Shown here: piece after piece, positions 21,961 to 32,115 of the stretch
Layout of the letters: each line of letters begins with the position of its first letter
Position numbering within the stretch: the stretch's first letter is position 1
Source of the DNA: Kalaharituber pfeilii
Taxonomy: Eukaryota; Ascomycota; Pezizomycetes; Pezizales; Pezizaceae
Reading direction: 5' to 3'
DNA length: 64,000 nt
Assembly (NCBI GenBank): GCA_015179045.1
Contig: WHUZ01000067.1
Span: forward strand, 186,001-250,000
Made by a program: the position numbers and the translations under genes
The notes under the pieces: model-generated
Database searches by the model: none
Seen by the model: only the letters and a program-made list of their open reading frames with translations
What the model was told of the DNA's origin: nothing

Positions 21961-22811
21961 CAACGACAACACGCCCACACCCACAGACACAGAAAAAAAA
22001 AGACACAGATTTAAAAAAAAAAAAACTTCTCATTTGTGCTCGATATCTCAAACATCGCTTTAAATAAATATTTACATTCATTTTTCAAGTATTTTTACAA
22101 ATATGAACATGTGGGTATGTGAACGTGTGAACGTGTGGACATGTACGCGCGCGTGTGTGTTGATGATTGATGCGTGTAGCGGGTACTCTCCCCTCTTCTC
22201 ATTCCGGTTCCGGTATTGTTAGTGATTCCGGCATAACAAGAGTGATTTGTACTAGCAAGGGCTGTCGCGTGATGCGAAAATTCCGTTATAGCAAGGATTC
22301 CGGTATAACGCGGTCCATTATAGCAAGGTTAGATTGTAGAGATTGTAGAAGATTAGACTTGCTTCCTTGGTGGAAGATCCGCAAATGGGAGTGTTTGGTC
22401 TGATCCTTGCTTTGGGCTGGGAATGGAAAATTCGTAGAACCGTCAAGGATCCCCTGTTGTCTGTCAAGGATACCTACCCTGTTATTCCAATCGGCAATAT
22501 TTTGTGTTTATTTTTTATTTCTATTTTTTTTTTTTTTTTTGGAATGGCATCACGTGTGTTTGGTTGTGATGGAGAGATGATTTGTTTATTTTCACTCAAA
22601 ATAGGAGAGGAAAAAAGGCAAAAGCTTAAGACAGCAAATCAATCAAAAGGAAAATAAATATTCATCTGTAAGAGAGAAAAGAAACTCAAAAACTTAAGGA
22701 ACAGCAAAACAATAATATAAAAGCAATATTGCCCAAAAGAAGAGGAAAAAAGTCAAAAACCTAAGTCACAGCAAAACAATCAACAGTGTAATAAATAACC
22801 ATAAATGAAGT
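21961..22811. other. Low-complexity spacer with pogo-type TIR scraps
   Basis: It contains an A-run near 22010-22025, a GT/GA-rich stretch at 22105-22165, and TTATAGCAAGGATTCCGG-type scraps at 22270-22340 resembling the ends of the 62086-62933 element. No gene. Confidence 0.4.
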
Positions 22812-23286
22812 TTAGCCTAGATGAACAAGATGTGGTCTCCGTCTCTCCCGTCTATATCTCTTCGGTTTCTGTTCTGGCTTAGGCTGTGAACTAGGCGCAA
22901 GGAGATCCTTAAAAGTAAAGTTCTTGAACACTTCCCGTTTCTTAGGTGGAGTTGGTATTGATGATTGCAGAGCTGCAGGTTCGTCTTTCGTAACAACCGA
23001 ATCAAGTTCACGTCTCCTGGACGGAGGATTGTTTTCGATGACAGGACCATTCGTGGATTAATAATATGACTGACCTCAGCTGTAGTTGTGGCGGTCGAGG
23101 AGGAGGACATGTTGGGAGAAATGACAGGATCATTCGTGGAATCAATAATATGACTGACCTCAGCTGCGGTTGTGGCGGTCGAGGTGGGGACATGTTGGGA
23201 GAAATGACAGGATCTTTCGTGGAATCAATAATATGACTGACCTCAGCTGCGGTTGCAGCCGTCGAGGAGGAGGAGGAGGAGGACAT
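22812..23286 (-). pseudogene. Hypothetical protein with N-terminal tandem repeats, frameshifted
   Basis: An ATG at 23286 gives MSSSSSSSTAATAAEVSHII, then DSTKDPVISPNM. About 84-bp units repeat this Ser/Thr/Ala-AEVSHII-DPVISPNMS block three times. Single-base deletions in the second and third units break the frame. The downstream frame (PTPPKKREVFKNFTFKDLLA to a Lys/Arg-rich end) closes at 22812. No family is recognised. The LTR element at 23386 sits about 100 bp upstream of its start, in the presumed promoter. Whether the locus was ever functional is unclear. Confidence 0.45.
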
Positions 23287-23293
23287 GTTGGGA
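23072..23293. repeat. Three-unit tandem repeat (~84 bp)
   Basis: Units start GACCTCAGCTG and contain GTCGAGG, GACATGTTGGGA, GAAATGACAGGATC and ATAATATGACT at 23072, 23156 and 23239 (last one partial). They encode the repeated N-terminus of the minus-strand pseudogene. Confidence 0.75.
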
Positions 23294-23385
23294 GAAGAAA
23301 GGAGGAGATTCGAGCAACACCGAGAAGGACAAGAGTATGGAAAGAGGAGGAAGGAGCAGGAGGTAACCCTTATATCGAAATTGAG

Positions 23386-23780
23386 TGTTACGGAGTCTAC
23401 GATGATGTAGCTAAAATGAGGGTGTAACTTAGGACAACGCTTGAAGCTTGACCATCACTCGAGGGCAGAAGGCCCTCGTTATATAGCCAGCTCCTCGCGC
23501 ATGCCCACTGTATGTTCTATTGCTTATGCTATCTATGCTTAACAATCAATAACGTCTTGGTAGCTGAGGCTGTGCACAATAAGCCTACGCGTACTCTTGC
23601 TACTCGGTGGCGCGACTCACTCACTCAACCATGCGCTCTGCTTGTGATACACTTCCGTGACCCGACCTGTCAATTGTATTGCCCTGCTGTAGCTATCGGT
23701 TGATCAGGCCGAATGGTCACTAGCAGCCTTACGGGTCAACTCAGGTGGATATCCCAGCATCTCTGGGTAGGCCCGTGACA
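23386..23780 (-). repeat. 3' LTR of the gag-only element (left copy)
   Basis: It differs from the right copy essentially by one base in a C run (ATCCCAGC versus ATCCCCAGC). It contains TATATAGC, a possible TATA/TSS region when read on the minus strand. Confidence 0.9.
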
Positions 23781-24893
23781 TTACCCCCCATTCCTACAGC
23801 TGACGTCCTCGTCAGTCTATAGCCAAATGGGCCAGGTGCGCTATCGTCATCGGGCCGGTATCACCATGGTTTGTCTGCCGTTAAACCTCTCCATGTAGAA
23901 AAACCCCGTGGGCCAAAAACTGACATGGGCGAGGAAGGTACAGACTCAATTCCTTTCTCTTATGCTTATAGAAGCTACAAGTCATCAACCCTTAGACCTT
24001 CCGGTTTCTTTAGGCTGTCGTTGTGAAATCACTCGATTTCATCAATCACTAATGGCATTTGCAGCCCATTGTGTGACTTCTATGTCCCAGACTTCTGAGC
24101 CATAGTCCTTTCATCGTATTCAGTGCCGTATACCTCCTAGGGTGCGTTGGGTAACAATGCTTTCACTTCATAAGTGGCCCTTCCTTATGTCTCTATGAGT
24201 ATCGTCTGTTTTGACTGGGCAAACTTGCGGCTTCTGGCGTTTTGCTAACCATTGCACGGAACGTAGACCTATTGGTAATCGTTGGTAGTACCGTCGGGGT
24301 ATATATGAGTATCCACGGGCTGTCCAGCCGCTCGCGCCAGGTCTTCGGCCACCTAGAGCACATGCTACTTGGTAGCAGCTGTCTCTAGGTTCGCGCCTAC
24401 TGGATCCGCTCGCACTGTACCGGGTGATACCCTACATACCTCGCTTGCAGGCCTGCCAGCTGACTTCTGACCGATCTGCTAACTGTTGAACGAAAAGGTG
24501 GTTGCGTCATTAGTGAGTTCTCAGTTCGTTGTGCTGATCATAGGTATTTTTCTGCTAGGTCATGTGATGCGAATTCTGTAAGTGGTAACGCCCACCATTT
24601 CTGCCGATCATGGCAGTAAATACGCAAGTATTGCCTAAGTACTTCCACTCAAGCTATCTATTTGTGGCGATGCACTGCCACTAGTATCGTGCTGTTACTC
24701 CGGTTTTCTGCATACGTCTCGCATAATTGTGCTAACAAATTCTGGTTGCTAAGATCTTGCTAGAAATGTAATGCTGCATTTTTTCGGGAAGCGGTCTATG
24801 ATAACCTTATCACGTGCTGACGTCACTTTCTTTTCGGATCGACATCGATTCATTCCTGTGTGTGGCGATAGGCTTTCTCTGGAAACCAGGTTT

Positions 24894-25943
24894 CTAATCT
24901 TCGTCGCTTGAGGAATATTCCGTGTTCTGTACTTGTAGTGTATCGGAGGTACTATTAGATCGCTTTCTTTTGGGAAATCGTGCGAGTAACTTGACTGCTG
25001 GTTCACTCATAGGTTGGCTGGCCGTAGTGTTGCCGATCTCGCAATCCCTAGCTAGATGGTCTTTGGCGCCACATTTGGAACACAGCTGTTTCCCTATCTT
25101 TTGTTCCTTATTTTCATCGCTCGCGTAGTTGCTGCTATCATCTGTGGTGGCGCTGGTGCCAGTGGCAATGGTTGTAGATTGATTATACTTAGTGTTGGAG
25201 TGGGGTATCATTGACTTGCTTGATTTTGACTCGAGGCGTGTACCGGCTTTAATCGCCATACTTTTCCAGTTTTCGTAGTCGTCAAGTGGCGCGCATTGGC
25301 CCTCCAAGGCATTTCGTAATTCCGGTTTCAATCCCTCCTCTACAATGAAAGGTAGGAGATCTCGCGGGATTTTGGCATGGAGGTTTAGTCTTTCAAGCTC
25401 TATAAAGAAGTCCACAATAGTGCCGGTTTGACGCAGGTGTTTAATGTCCACCACATTCTTGAGGCGTTGGGTGGGATCTCCATAAGCCTTCTTGAGCTCG
25501 ACTTCTGCTTCCTCAAGACTATGGAATGTTTCTTCGCTACTCTCCCACCATGCGAGTGCTCTGCCTGTCATGCAGGTGCCCAGTAGCTCAAGTGCGAAGT
25601 CTGAATCAGAGATGGCATTTATCCGTAGGTACTTGTGGAATCGGTAGAGAAAACTGTGCACTTCTCTTCCATCGAAACTTGGTGCCTTAAGTTGTATCTT
25701 CTTGAGTATACGCTCATGGGCGTCTGTGTCAAAACGCGAGAGCATAGAGGCTGAAGATGCTGGTGTAGTTGGCCTTGCCGGCATGGCTGAAGGGACCGGC
25801 GTGGCTGGAGTGGCCGGCGTAGCTGAGGGTGCCGGCAGTTGTTCCCTTAAGGTTGCCATCATAGCCTCGAGGGCCTGCAGCCGGTCTGCGTAAGTCTGCG
25901 AAGGTTCTGGTTGTTCGGTTGGCGTAGCTGCTATGGAAGGCAT
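24894..25943 (-). CDS. gag: Retrotransposon Gag protein, 349 aa
   Basis: An ATG at 25943 opens an uninterrupted 349-codon frame. Residues 1-75 are Pro/Ala/Thr-rich with a short Leu-rich helix (RLQALEAMMATLREQL). Residues 80-220 match the Ty3/gypsy capsid fold (Retrotrans_gag): LKAPSFDGREVHSFLYRF, GRALAWWESSEETF, TGTIVDFFIELERLNLHA. A CCHC zinc knuckle is at C288, C291, H296 and C301 (CSKCGAKDHLARDC). The tail is basic and Ser-rich. It would assemble particles and bind the element RNA. The frame is intact and the LTRs young, so it may still be expressed. There is no pol downstream. Confidence 0.9.
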   Translation of the reverse strand: MPSIAATPTEQPEPSQTYADRLQALEAMMATLREQLPAPSATPATPATPVPSAMPARPTTPASSASMLSRFDTDAHERILKKIQLKAPSFDGREVHSFLYRFHKYLRINAISDSDFALELLGTCMTGRALAWWESSEETFHSLEEAEVELKKAYGDPTQRLKNVVDIKHLRQTGTIVDFFIELERLNLHAKIPRDLLPFIVEEGLKPELRNALEGQCAPLDDYENWKSMAIKAGTRLESKSSKSMIPHSNTKYNQSTTIATGTSATTDDSSNYASDENKEQKIGKQLCSKCGAKDHLARDCEIGNTTASQPMSEPAVKLLARFPKRKRSNSTSDTLQVQNTEYSSSDED

Positions 25944-26017
25944 GGTTTCTGATATCGTTTTCGGTCAGGTATCAGGGTAAGGTATATAGTAGTTGAGGTA
26001 ATGTGCTAGCGTTGTAA

Positions 26018-26413
26018 TGTTACGGAGTCTACGATGATGTAGCTAAAATGAGGGTGTAACTTAGGACAACGCTTGAAGCTTGACCATCACTCGAGGGCAG
26101 AAGGCCCTCGTTATATAGCCAGCTCCTCGCGCATGCCCACTGTATGTTCTATTGCTTATGCTATCTATGCTTAACAATCAATAACGTCTTGGTAGCTGAG
26201 GCTGTGCACAATAAGCCTACGCGTACTCTTGCTACTCGGTGGCGCGACTCACTCACTCAACCATGCGCTCTGCTTGTGATACACTTCCGTGACCCGACCT
26301 GTCAATTGTATTGCCCTGCTGTAGCTATCGGTTGATCAGGCCGAATGGTCACTAGCAGCCTTACGGGTCAACTCAGGTGGATATCCCCAGCATCTCTGGG
26401 TAGGCCCGTGACA
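26018..26413 (-). repeat. 5' LTR of the gag-only element (right copy)
   Basis: Ends TG..CA; reads as the 5' LTR on the minus strand, immediately upstream of the gag leader. A typical tRNA primer-binding site (TGG..) is not obvious after it. Confidence 0.9.
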
Positions 26414-26418
26414 TTGAG

Positions 26419-27435
26419 AAGAGGAAAGAGAGGAGGAGGTTCGATATAAGAATGTTGAGAGGAAGAAGATTGCAGAGGAGAAGACCGAGAGGAAGAAGAG
26501 TAGAGGATGAAGTTACAATGTCGAAAAGAAGGGAATGAGAAGAGGAGGAAGGAGCGGGAGGTAACCCTTATATAGGAATTATTTCTTCACTCGCTTCTGT
26601 GATCCCAAGTCAACTCCAGATCCCCTGGATCTTCTCAATTTGTTCTTAGGGTTAGGTTCTGTTACTCGCCACCCCCTAAACACCATGTCCAACTCCATAC
26701 CTCTCCAAATTGTTACCTACAGTCACTCTAACGCGTTGCGGTATTAGTTCCATACTAGCAGAGCGTCCTGGCCATTTGTTATAGATACAATTACCAAAGT
26801 AATTCTAAGAGCATTTTGCTCTGAGAAAACCCAGTCTTCTTGCCAACAAACCAGCTAGAGTATGCATATGTGAGCGGACCAAGGTACGTACTGGAGCATG
26901 TTAGGCAACACAAGGTAGGACACACTTAATGCACCTAGACTACAACCGCTTCGTGAATATCCGAGGAAATAGACAGGGGTTGACAGGTAATTCGTTTTAA
27001 CAGTTTGGTGAGTATTGCAATTGGCACTGAACATTGCCGTCCTTCAAGAACATCATAATGCACCCACCGCAGGACATCCAGGAGTGGCCAAAACCCCGAG
27101 TCGATAATGCAGCAGTACATATGATCATCATAGTTTATTTTTATTTCTATACTCATTATGTCTAGTTTATACTTGTATTATTACTCGTGTACCACCCTTT
27201 GTACTATCTACCCTTTGTGCTATCAATCCCGTTGCCCTCTTCTCTTCTTCTTACGGCTGGAAAGCGGCAAAGGTTCAGGGACTTCTCATTGACTAGCAAC
27301 AACGACGATGCAAGTACAAATTCCTCCAGCTTACAATCTTGTCAAACAGATCCTCGACATCTGTGCCTAGGAACAAGCGCAAATATTACCATATCCCAAG
27401 GATCACATACTTTCACGGATGTAGTAATATCTTCT
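26419..27435. other. Intergenic, with a copied promoter-like segment
   Basis: At 26536-26575 the text GGAGGTAACCCTTATAT in an AGAGGAGGAAGGAGC context repeats the segment at 23343-23378 left of the LTR element. No gene recognised. Confidence 0.4.
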
Positions 27436-27447
27436 GACGGGTAATTA

Positions 27448-27507
27448 AACTCGCCATAGCCCATAGGGCGGCATGCGAGTAATGAAATCAAAAAAAAGAA
27501 AAAAAAA
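27448..27507 (+). mobile_element. Minimal hairpin retroposon, family A
   Basis: Core CTCGCCATAGCCCATAGGGC, then GGCATGCGAGTAATGAAAT and A-rich tail; 12-bp duplication GACGGGTAATTA at 27436-27447 and 27508-27519. It lies about 130 bp downstream of the DUF4419-like gene's stop. Confidence 0.87.
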
Positions 27508-27639
27508 AGACGGGTAATTACGTAACATATTTGTCACTTGATGAACAGCGAAGGATGTCACTAAAGTAGGCCTTCCATTATCCTCATAACGGCAAAGGGT
27601 TAATTTCGACATATTATGCCTCTTCCAACCATGTTCCAA

Positions 27640-28478
27640 CTATGTCCCATTACTCTCGCGTTCAGAAGCTTCCCTATTTTGCGCCCTAGCGGCAACCCTA
27701 TGTCTCGTTGTTAGTCTAAACAAGGTTTTCGTTCACATGGTAATGATCACTCACTCTTCCGGTGTCCTCATCTCATAGATCCACCAGCCAGCCCTCGGCT
27801 TCAATGCACTCTCAAAGCTATCAGTAGTATCGTCGATGCATTTCGGGCGGTTATCATAGTATTAGCGATAGGTTAGTGATGTTTAAACCATAGTACATTT
27901 TCCCAAGCGGATGTTTAAATTTAAACTCACATGGGCCATGCATCTAGTTTGTCGCAAACCTCGATCGACTTTCCGGTTCTGTGAACTTTGCGATGGGACT
28001 GGATCTTTGTTGCAATGGTTGCGGCGGGCTCTGCTTCATTGTCATTTAACTTGGGAACCTGCTTAACGTCGAATCCCATTACTCCAGCAACCAAAAGCGA
28101 GTCGAACTCCCGCCCATGCTCGTTGAAATGAACTGGGACATTCACGACAGCGCGTGGGATCTGGTCATATGGATGCTTCGGGTACCATGTCCCGTCAATT
28201 ACTAGCTGTGTCCAGCGAAAAACCCACTCTCCTTGTTGCTTGTCAGTACTATATTCTCCACGCAGACGCCAGCGGTAGAATGCAAGCTCCTCAATGCCAA
28301 AGCTGCTATACCGCACGGTGAATTTGAGATCGGGCTGTCCATCGTGGATACGACCCCTGTCAGTGTAGTTCGCATACATCTCGGCCATGAAGTTGTATTT
28401 GGCCATCAGCTCGCGCCGTGTGAGATTCCTGTAACTCTCGTCTTCCTCCGAAGAGACGGGCTCAGTATCTGAGCTCAT
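27640..28478 (-). CDS. DUF4419-like hypothetical protein, three exons
   Basis: Exons 28478-27931, 27817-27755 and 27697-27640 are joined by introns of 113 bp (AT|GTGAGT .. GATAG|) and 57 bp (GA|GTGAGT .. GACTAAC .. CATAG|). Both keep phase and give 222 residues. The ATG at 28478 is the first in frame; the frame upstream has only non-ATG codons. The central region WVFRWTQLVIDGTWYP, IPRAVVNVPVHF and FDSLLVAGVMGF (about residues 125-136), followed by KPRAGWWIYEM (189-199), recalls the C-terminal half of DUF4419 proteins, where a VAG block and a terminal GWW motif are conserved. That identification is from memory and moderate. The N-terminal half of the usual domain is absent or divergent. Confidence 0.6.
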
Positions 28479-29053
28479 AGCTTTGAAATTCCGTTCGTTG
28501 GTTCCATCTCCATATTCTAGTGGTGTGCTCAACGTAGTTACGTTTCTTCAACCGGTATCTATATACGTACACTCTGAAGTTGCAAGTGCGCATGCTCTAG
28601 CAATGCAAGGTGAGTCATGTGAATACTATACTTATCGAAAACGCGTCCAGTGCAATAGCATCAACCGCAGAAGACAAGTGTCGAGTTACATAAGGTGGGA
28701 TGTTTGAAAGCATCAGTGACAGAAGTTTCACACACCAAGCTTGCGCGGCTGTGTGTCACCTGTTAAGTTGGTAAGCGCATGCCAAGACCTCCCCATTTGT
28801 TATATTTCACCGGCCTCCCATGAGACTAGCCTCCCCCCGTGCCAACTCCCACTCCAGCGCCCACGCCAAAGAACAAACCCCCTCACACCCGCAAAGCCAA
28901 ATCCCCACCTAGGGTTCGCCCTCTCGCTGTCCTGAACGCACCAAACTCACCGAACATACGCACCAAACTTGCCCTCCGAACTGGCTGGACTCACACTATA
29001 CTTGCCTGCCGAACTCCCCCACCAAACTCGCCCACCAAACTTGCCCACCAAAC
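28479..29053. other. 5' flank of DUF4419-like gene, then C-rich low-complexity DNA
   Basis: No gene. 28820-29060 is rich in CCAACTCCCA/CCAAACTCGCC-type repeats and leads into the LINE ORF1 relic, so it may be that ORF's Pro-rich N-terminus. Confidence 0.35.
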
Positions 29054-29398
29054 TTGTCCTCAGAACACCTCATCTTCACAGTTTCACTTACTTGTTACTT
29101 GTTCACTCCTCCGACCACTCCCAATGCCAACACCACAAAGACTGGCATTGTAGTACACGGGATAGCCCTGAGAAAAGACCTCGGGAATGTCCGACGATGG
29201 ATGGAGGCAGCCAACCAGGACCTAGGAAGGATCACGGGGATCCGATGGCTACGGAAAAAGCAGACTTTAATTGAGGAGGGAAAGAAGACAAGCTCGGTGG
29301 TGGTGTATCTGGAGGAGGAATCGGGAAGTGACAGGGTGAGACTGGGAGGAAGATGGCTCCGAGCAGAGCAGTACGACTGGGACAGAGGAAAGAAGTGA
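29054..29398 (+). pseudogene. LINE ORF1 C-terminal fragment
   Basis: The frame contains TGIVVHGIALRKDLGNVRRW, then GIRWLRKKQTLIEEGKKTSS, VVVYLEEE and GGRWLRAEQYDWDRG. The same block order recurs at 45630-45895 and 54835-54990, so this is a repeated element protein. It is consistent with the nucleic-acid-binding C-terminus of a Tad-like LINE ORF1. No start codon or zinc knuckles remain. Confidence 0.6.
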
Positions 29399-29401
29399 AG
29401 G

Positions 29402-29956
29402 ACCCATCCCGTACTGAACTCCACACGCGTTGCGTCCAGGGTGCTCACATTGACACCCAACACGATAACTGTCACCCCACGCACCATCTCATTTGTACCC
29501 TGGGAGCTTACATGCTCTGCCGACACAGTTTCTGTTGCCCAAGAGACCGTGGTCCTCTCTGCGAAGACCCTCAAATTCTCTGCGAACACCATCATTGTAC
29601 CCGGGCAGGATCTTGTCATCCCCGGCCAAATGGTTACCAACGATCTAGACTCAATAATTGTCGTCCCGCCCCCGGAGACTGTCACGCTCACGATCACCGC
29701 CCCCCTCCCCGAAATTCTCACTCCCACCGCTGCCATAGGAACAGCAAAATTGGGAGACTGGAGGGTTAAATTTCCGGAGTGGGAGTTTTGGCAGGTAGTG
29801 GTAGTGTTGGTATTGTTGGCTTGCCCATTCCTGATCAAGGAGTATTTGGACATGCGTCGGACGTTGATTGTGAGGAAGCTGGAACTAGAGGCGGACGTTA
29901 CAATCGCCAAGCTGAAGTACAGAGCTGCGGGTGAGGGGGTGGAGGATGACAAATGA
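29402..29956 (+). CDS. Orphan ORF with beta-strand-like repeats and one membrane segment
   Basis: The frame is open from a TGA near 29399 to the stop at 29954-29956 but has no ATG before TIIVPGQDLVIPGQMV, so the 5' end is probably missing or spliced. The first ~100 codons alternate Thr/Val/Ile (TLTPNTITVTPRTISFVP..), suggesting repeated beta strands. Then comes FWQVVVVLVLLACPFLI, a likely membrane helix, and a charged helical tail (RKLELEADVTIAKLKYRA). No family recognised. It directly follows the LINE ORF1 relic, so a LINE insertion may have removed its start. Confidence 0.4.
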   Translation, partial: THPVLNSTRVASRVLTLTPNTITVTPRTISFVPWELTCSADTVSVAQETVVLSAKTLKFSANTIIVPGQDLVIPGQMVTNDLDSIIVVPPPETVTLTITAPLPEILTPTAAIGTAKLGDWRVKFPEWEFWQVVVVLVLLACPFLIKEYLDMRRTLIVRKLELEADVTIAKLKYRAAGEGVEDDK

Positions 29957-30566
29957 GTCAAAGATGTTGCTCTCTTTTTCTTCTTCTTTTCCCTTCCTTG
30001 TGTCTCAAGCTTTTCATTTCGTTTCCCTTTGGTGTTGCTTTTTATACTTTATTCTTTCATTCATTATTGCCCTTGGTGCTGTTTTTCTTTGTGTTGTTCC
30101 TTCCTCCATTCTTTTGCTTGTATTATTTTTCTTTCATTGTTGTATCTCCTGCAGTTTTTCTTTTTCCCCCATCCTGTTATGCTCTTGGTTTCGTCCATAT
30201 ATTATAGCATGCTATTTTGCCTCTCTCGAAAAGGTTTAGAGAACGGGGTACGTGATCACGTAGGGTGTCGCCTTAAGCTAGCTTGACAGGCCTGGCATCT
30301 CCACTTCTGTCTGCCCGCTCGTTCCCGTAAGCTTCCTCCTCTTTTGTGTGTTATTTTGTTTTTCTCAATACAATGCCCTGCATACAAGCTGTCAGTCTAT
30401 GGCAGAACCCCTTTGTTACCCAAATGCTGGTCGGTAACACCGGATTGTACGTGGGCCGGATCACTCTGTCTATATGACCTCCCCCTTTGCTGTAGCTAAC
30501 AAGCTAGTGCAAATAGCGGACCAAGAATATTACATCCATACAATCAGTCACTGTTGCGTCCTTCTC
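29957..30566. other. T-rich 3' region and a minus-strand LINE tail scrap
   Basis: 29960-30220 is very T-rich. At 30340-30420 the reverse strand reads CTGCCATAGACTGACAGC then TTGTATGCAGGG, a decayed family B LINE 3' hairpin. No gene. Confidence 0.4.
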
Positions 30567-30580
30567 AACCCTGTCCACCT

Positions 30581-30645
30581 GCCCTGCCATGGCGAACAGC
30601 TACAAGCGGGGTCACGTGAAATAAAAAAAAAAAAAAAAAAAAAAA
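30581..30645 (+). mobile_element. Minimal hairpin retroposon, family B
   Basis: Core GCCCTGCCATGGCGAACAGC through GCGGGGTCACGTGAAAT and poly(A); 14-bp duplication AACCCTGTCCACCT at 30567-30580 and 30646-30659. Confidence 0.88.
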
Positions 30646-31038
30646 AACCCTGTCCACCTACTTTCCTTTATTTCCCCTTCCGCTGTCCCACGCATACGTA
30701 TTTTGTCTGTACTTCTTGCCACGGATACGCAGACTCCCTGGTACTTAACTAGTTCCATCTGCTCCCTCTAGGTAAACAACAACTAAACTAGTCGTCTTCC
30801 TGCTCTCTTTCATTATATGCCTCCAAACGTTTCGCAGTCTCTCAGTCATTGCTTTTCCACAACCTTGCTGGAATGGCAGGTCGTAGGTCTGAGTTACATT
30901 ATGAAGGAGCTTGATCTTGGGAGTAGAAGTGACCCTGGGAATGGTGGTGTTTTGACTGCACAGGCAGGTGGATCTTTCTTCTTATCGCTAGGTAGCTTTT
31001 GTTCTGCCGTCATTCCTGCTTCTATTCCTACCTTCGTT

Positions 31039-31432
31039 TAGTACGGCATGAGCGGCACGAGCTAGCTCGAGCCGAGCTGGAGGGTGAGCTCGAGCCAGTT
31101 CGTGAGTAAGTGAGCTCGGCTCGAGCTGGCGTGGCATGAGCTCGAGCTGGCGTGGCATGAGCTAGAGCTAGCTCGAGCCTGGATTGATTATATACATAAT
31201 ATTGATAAACTAAACTAAATTTTCATCTTTCTCACTACTATCAGCTAAATTGTGCATTTCAAAGTTGTTGGTAGGTCAGAATGAGCTCCAAGTCTCTAAT
31301 TATTACTATATTAGGTATTTACAGTTTATGAAACCTTGCACTGGCTAAGCATTTTAGCGAGCTGTCAAGAAAAACACAAGCATGATCTTGGCTCGTTTGA
31401 GCTCGAGCTGGCTCGGCTCGTGCCGCTCACTA
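31039..31432. mobile_element. hAT-like MITE, copy 1
   Basis: Nearly the same sequence as 42008-42405 (right end GTGCCGCTCACTA; interior AGCTAAATTGTGCATTTC, CTTGCACTGGCTAAGC). The left border is altered (GCATGAGCGGCACGAG) and no clear 8-bp duplication remains. Subterminal parts are packed with GAGCTCGAGC motifs. It abuts the chromovirus fragment. Confidence 0.65.
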
Positions 31433-31713
31433 CTTTTAAAGATAGAGTGCAACCACAGGTTGATCCATCATCGAGAAGTGACAATGAAGATAATGATGAG
31501 GAAGAGGAACCACTATATGAGGTGGATTGTATTGTTGATAGCAGACGCACCAAAGGGGGCGTAAAGTACCGAGTCCATTAAAAAGATTATAGTGCAGAAT
31601 CCGACACATGGGAATCATTCGATGATTTACAGGCTCCTTTAGTACTGCAGGAAATTATTAAATTTCATAATGAGCACCCAAGAAAGCCAATGGATCGAAG
31701 AGTTGACAATTGA
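31433..31713 (+). pseudogene. Gypsy chromovirus integrase end with chromodomain
   Basis: After an acidic stretch (SDNEDNDEEEE) the frame reads YEVDCIVDSRRTKGGVKYRV, then a TAA, then KDYSAESDTWESFDDLQ. This is a chromodomain: YEVxxIxDxR, YxVxW and TWE motifs, with the aromatic Trp of YRVHW replaced by TAA. It ends at 31711-31713. Chromodomains at the end of the integrase target chromoviruses to heterochromatin. All upstream pol is missing; the hAT-like MITE begins at the break. Confidence 0.8.
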
Positions 31714-31714
31714 A

Positions 31715-32115
31715 CTAAGCATATATTGATGTATCGAAGGGTTGAATTGTGCATATACCGATGTATCGAAGAATTGAATTGAGCTTATACCGATAAATCG
31801 AAGACCTGACAATTGATAATTGAACCTATGCCGATGAGTCGAAGAGCTGAAGTAAGCACATACCGACAAATCGAAGAGTGAACCTATGCCAATGAGTCGA
31901 AGAGCTGAAGTAAGCACATACCGACGAATTGAAGACTGACAATTGATAATTGAACCTATGCCGATGAGTCGAAGAGCTGAACTGAGTACATGCCGACGAA
32001 TCGAAGACTGATGAATTGAGCCTATACCGATGAAAATCAAAGAGTTGACAATTGAATTGAGCATATACCGACGAGTCGAAGAGCTGAACGGAGCACATGC
32101 CGACGGATCGAGGAA
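31715..32115. repeat. Degenerate tandem repeats in the chromovirus 3' non-coding region
   Basis: Units of roughly 35-45 bp built from CCGATGAATCGAAGA, GCTGAACTGAGCACATA and TTGACAATTGA variants repeat about ten times between the chromodomain stop and the polypurine region. Confidence 0.7.

Larger units (their letters stand above)
23386..26413 (-). mobile_element. Complete gag-only LTR retrotransposon (3028 bp, TSD TTGAG)
   Basis: LTRs of 395 bp (23386-23780) and 396 bp (26018-26413) are almost identical, start TG and end CA, and are flanked by TTGAG at 23381-23385 and 26414-26418. On the minus strand a purine tract GGAATGGGGGGTAA abuts the 3' LTR (left copy), fixing the orientation. The only protein gene is gag; no protease, reverse transcriptase or integrase is visible in the remaining ~1.1 kb. 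It therefore depends on another element's enzymes, as TR-GAG elements do. Near-identical LTRs imply a recent insertion. The LTR end and the 3' non-coding region resemble those of the gypsy remnant at 31433-34641. Confidence 0.9.

Noticed and set aside
23512..23703. Two identical 63-codon frames (also at 26144-26335)
   Set aside because: They lie in the two LTR copies, antisense to the element, and are chance frames duplicated with the LTR.
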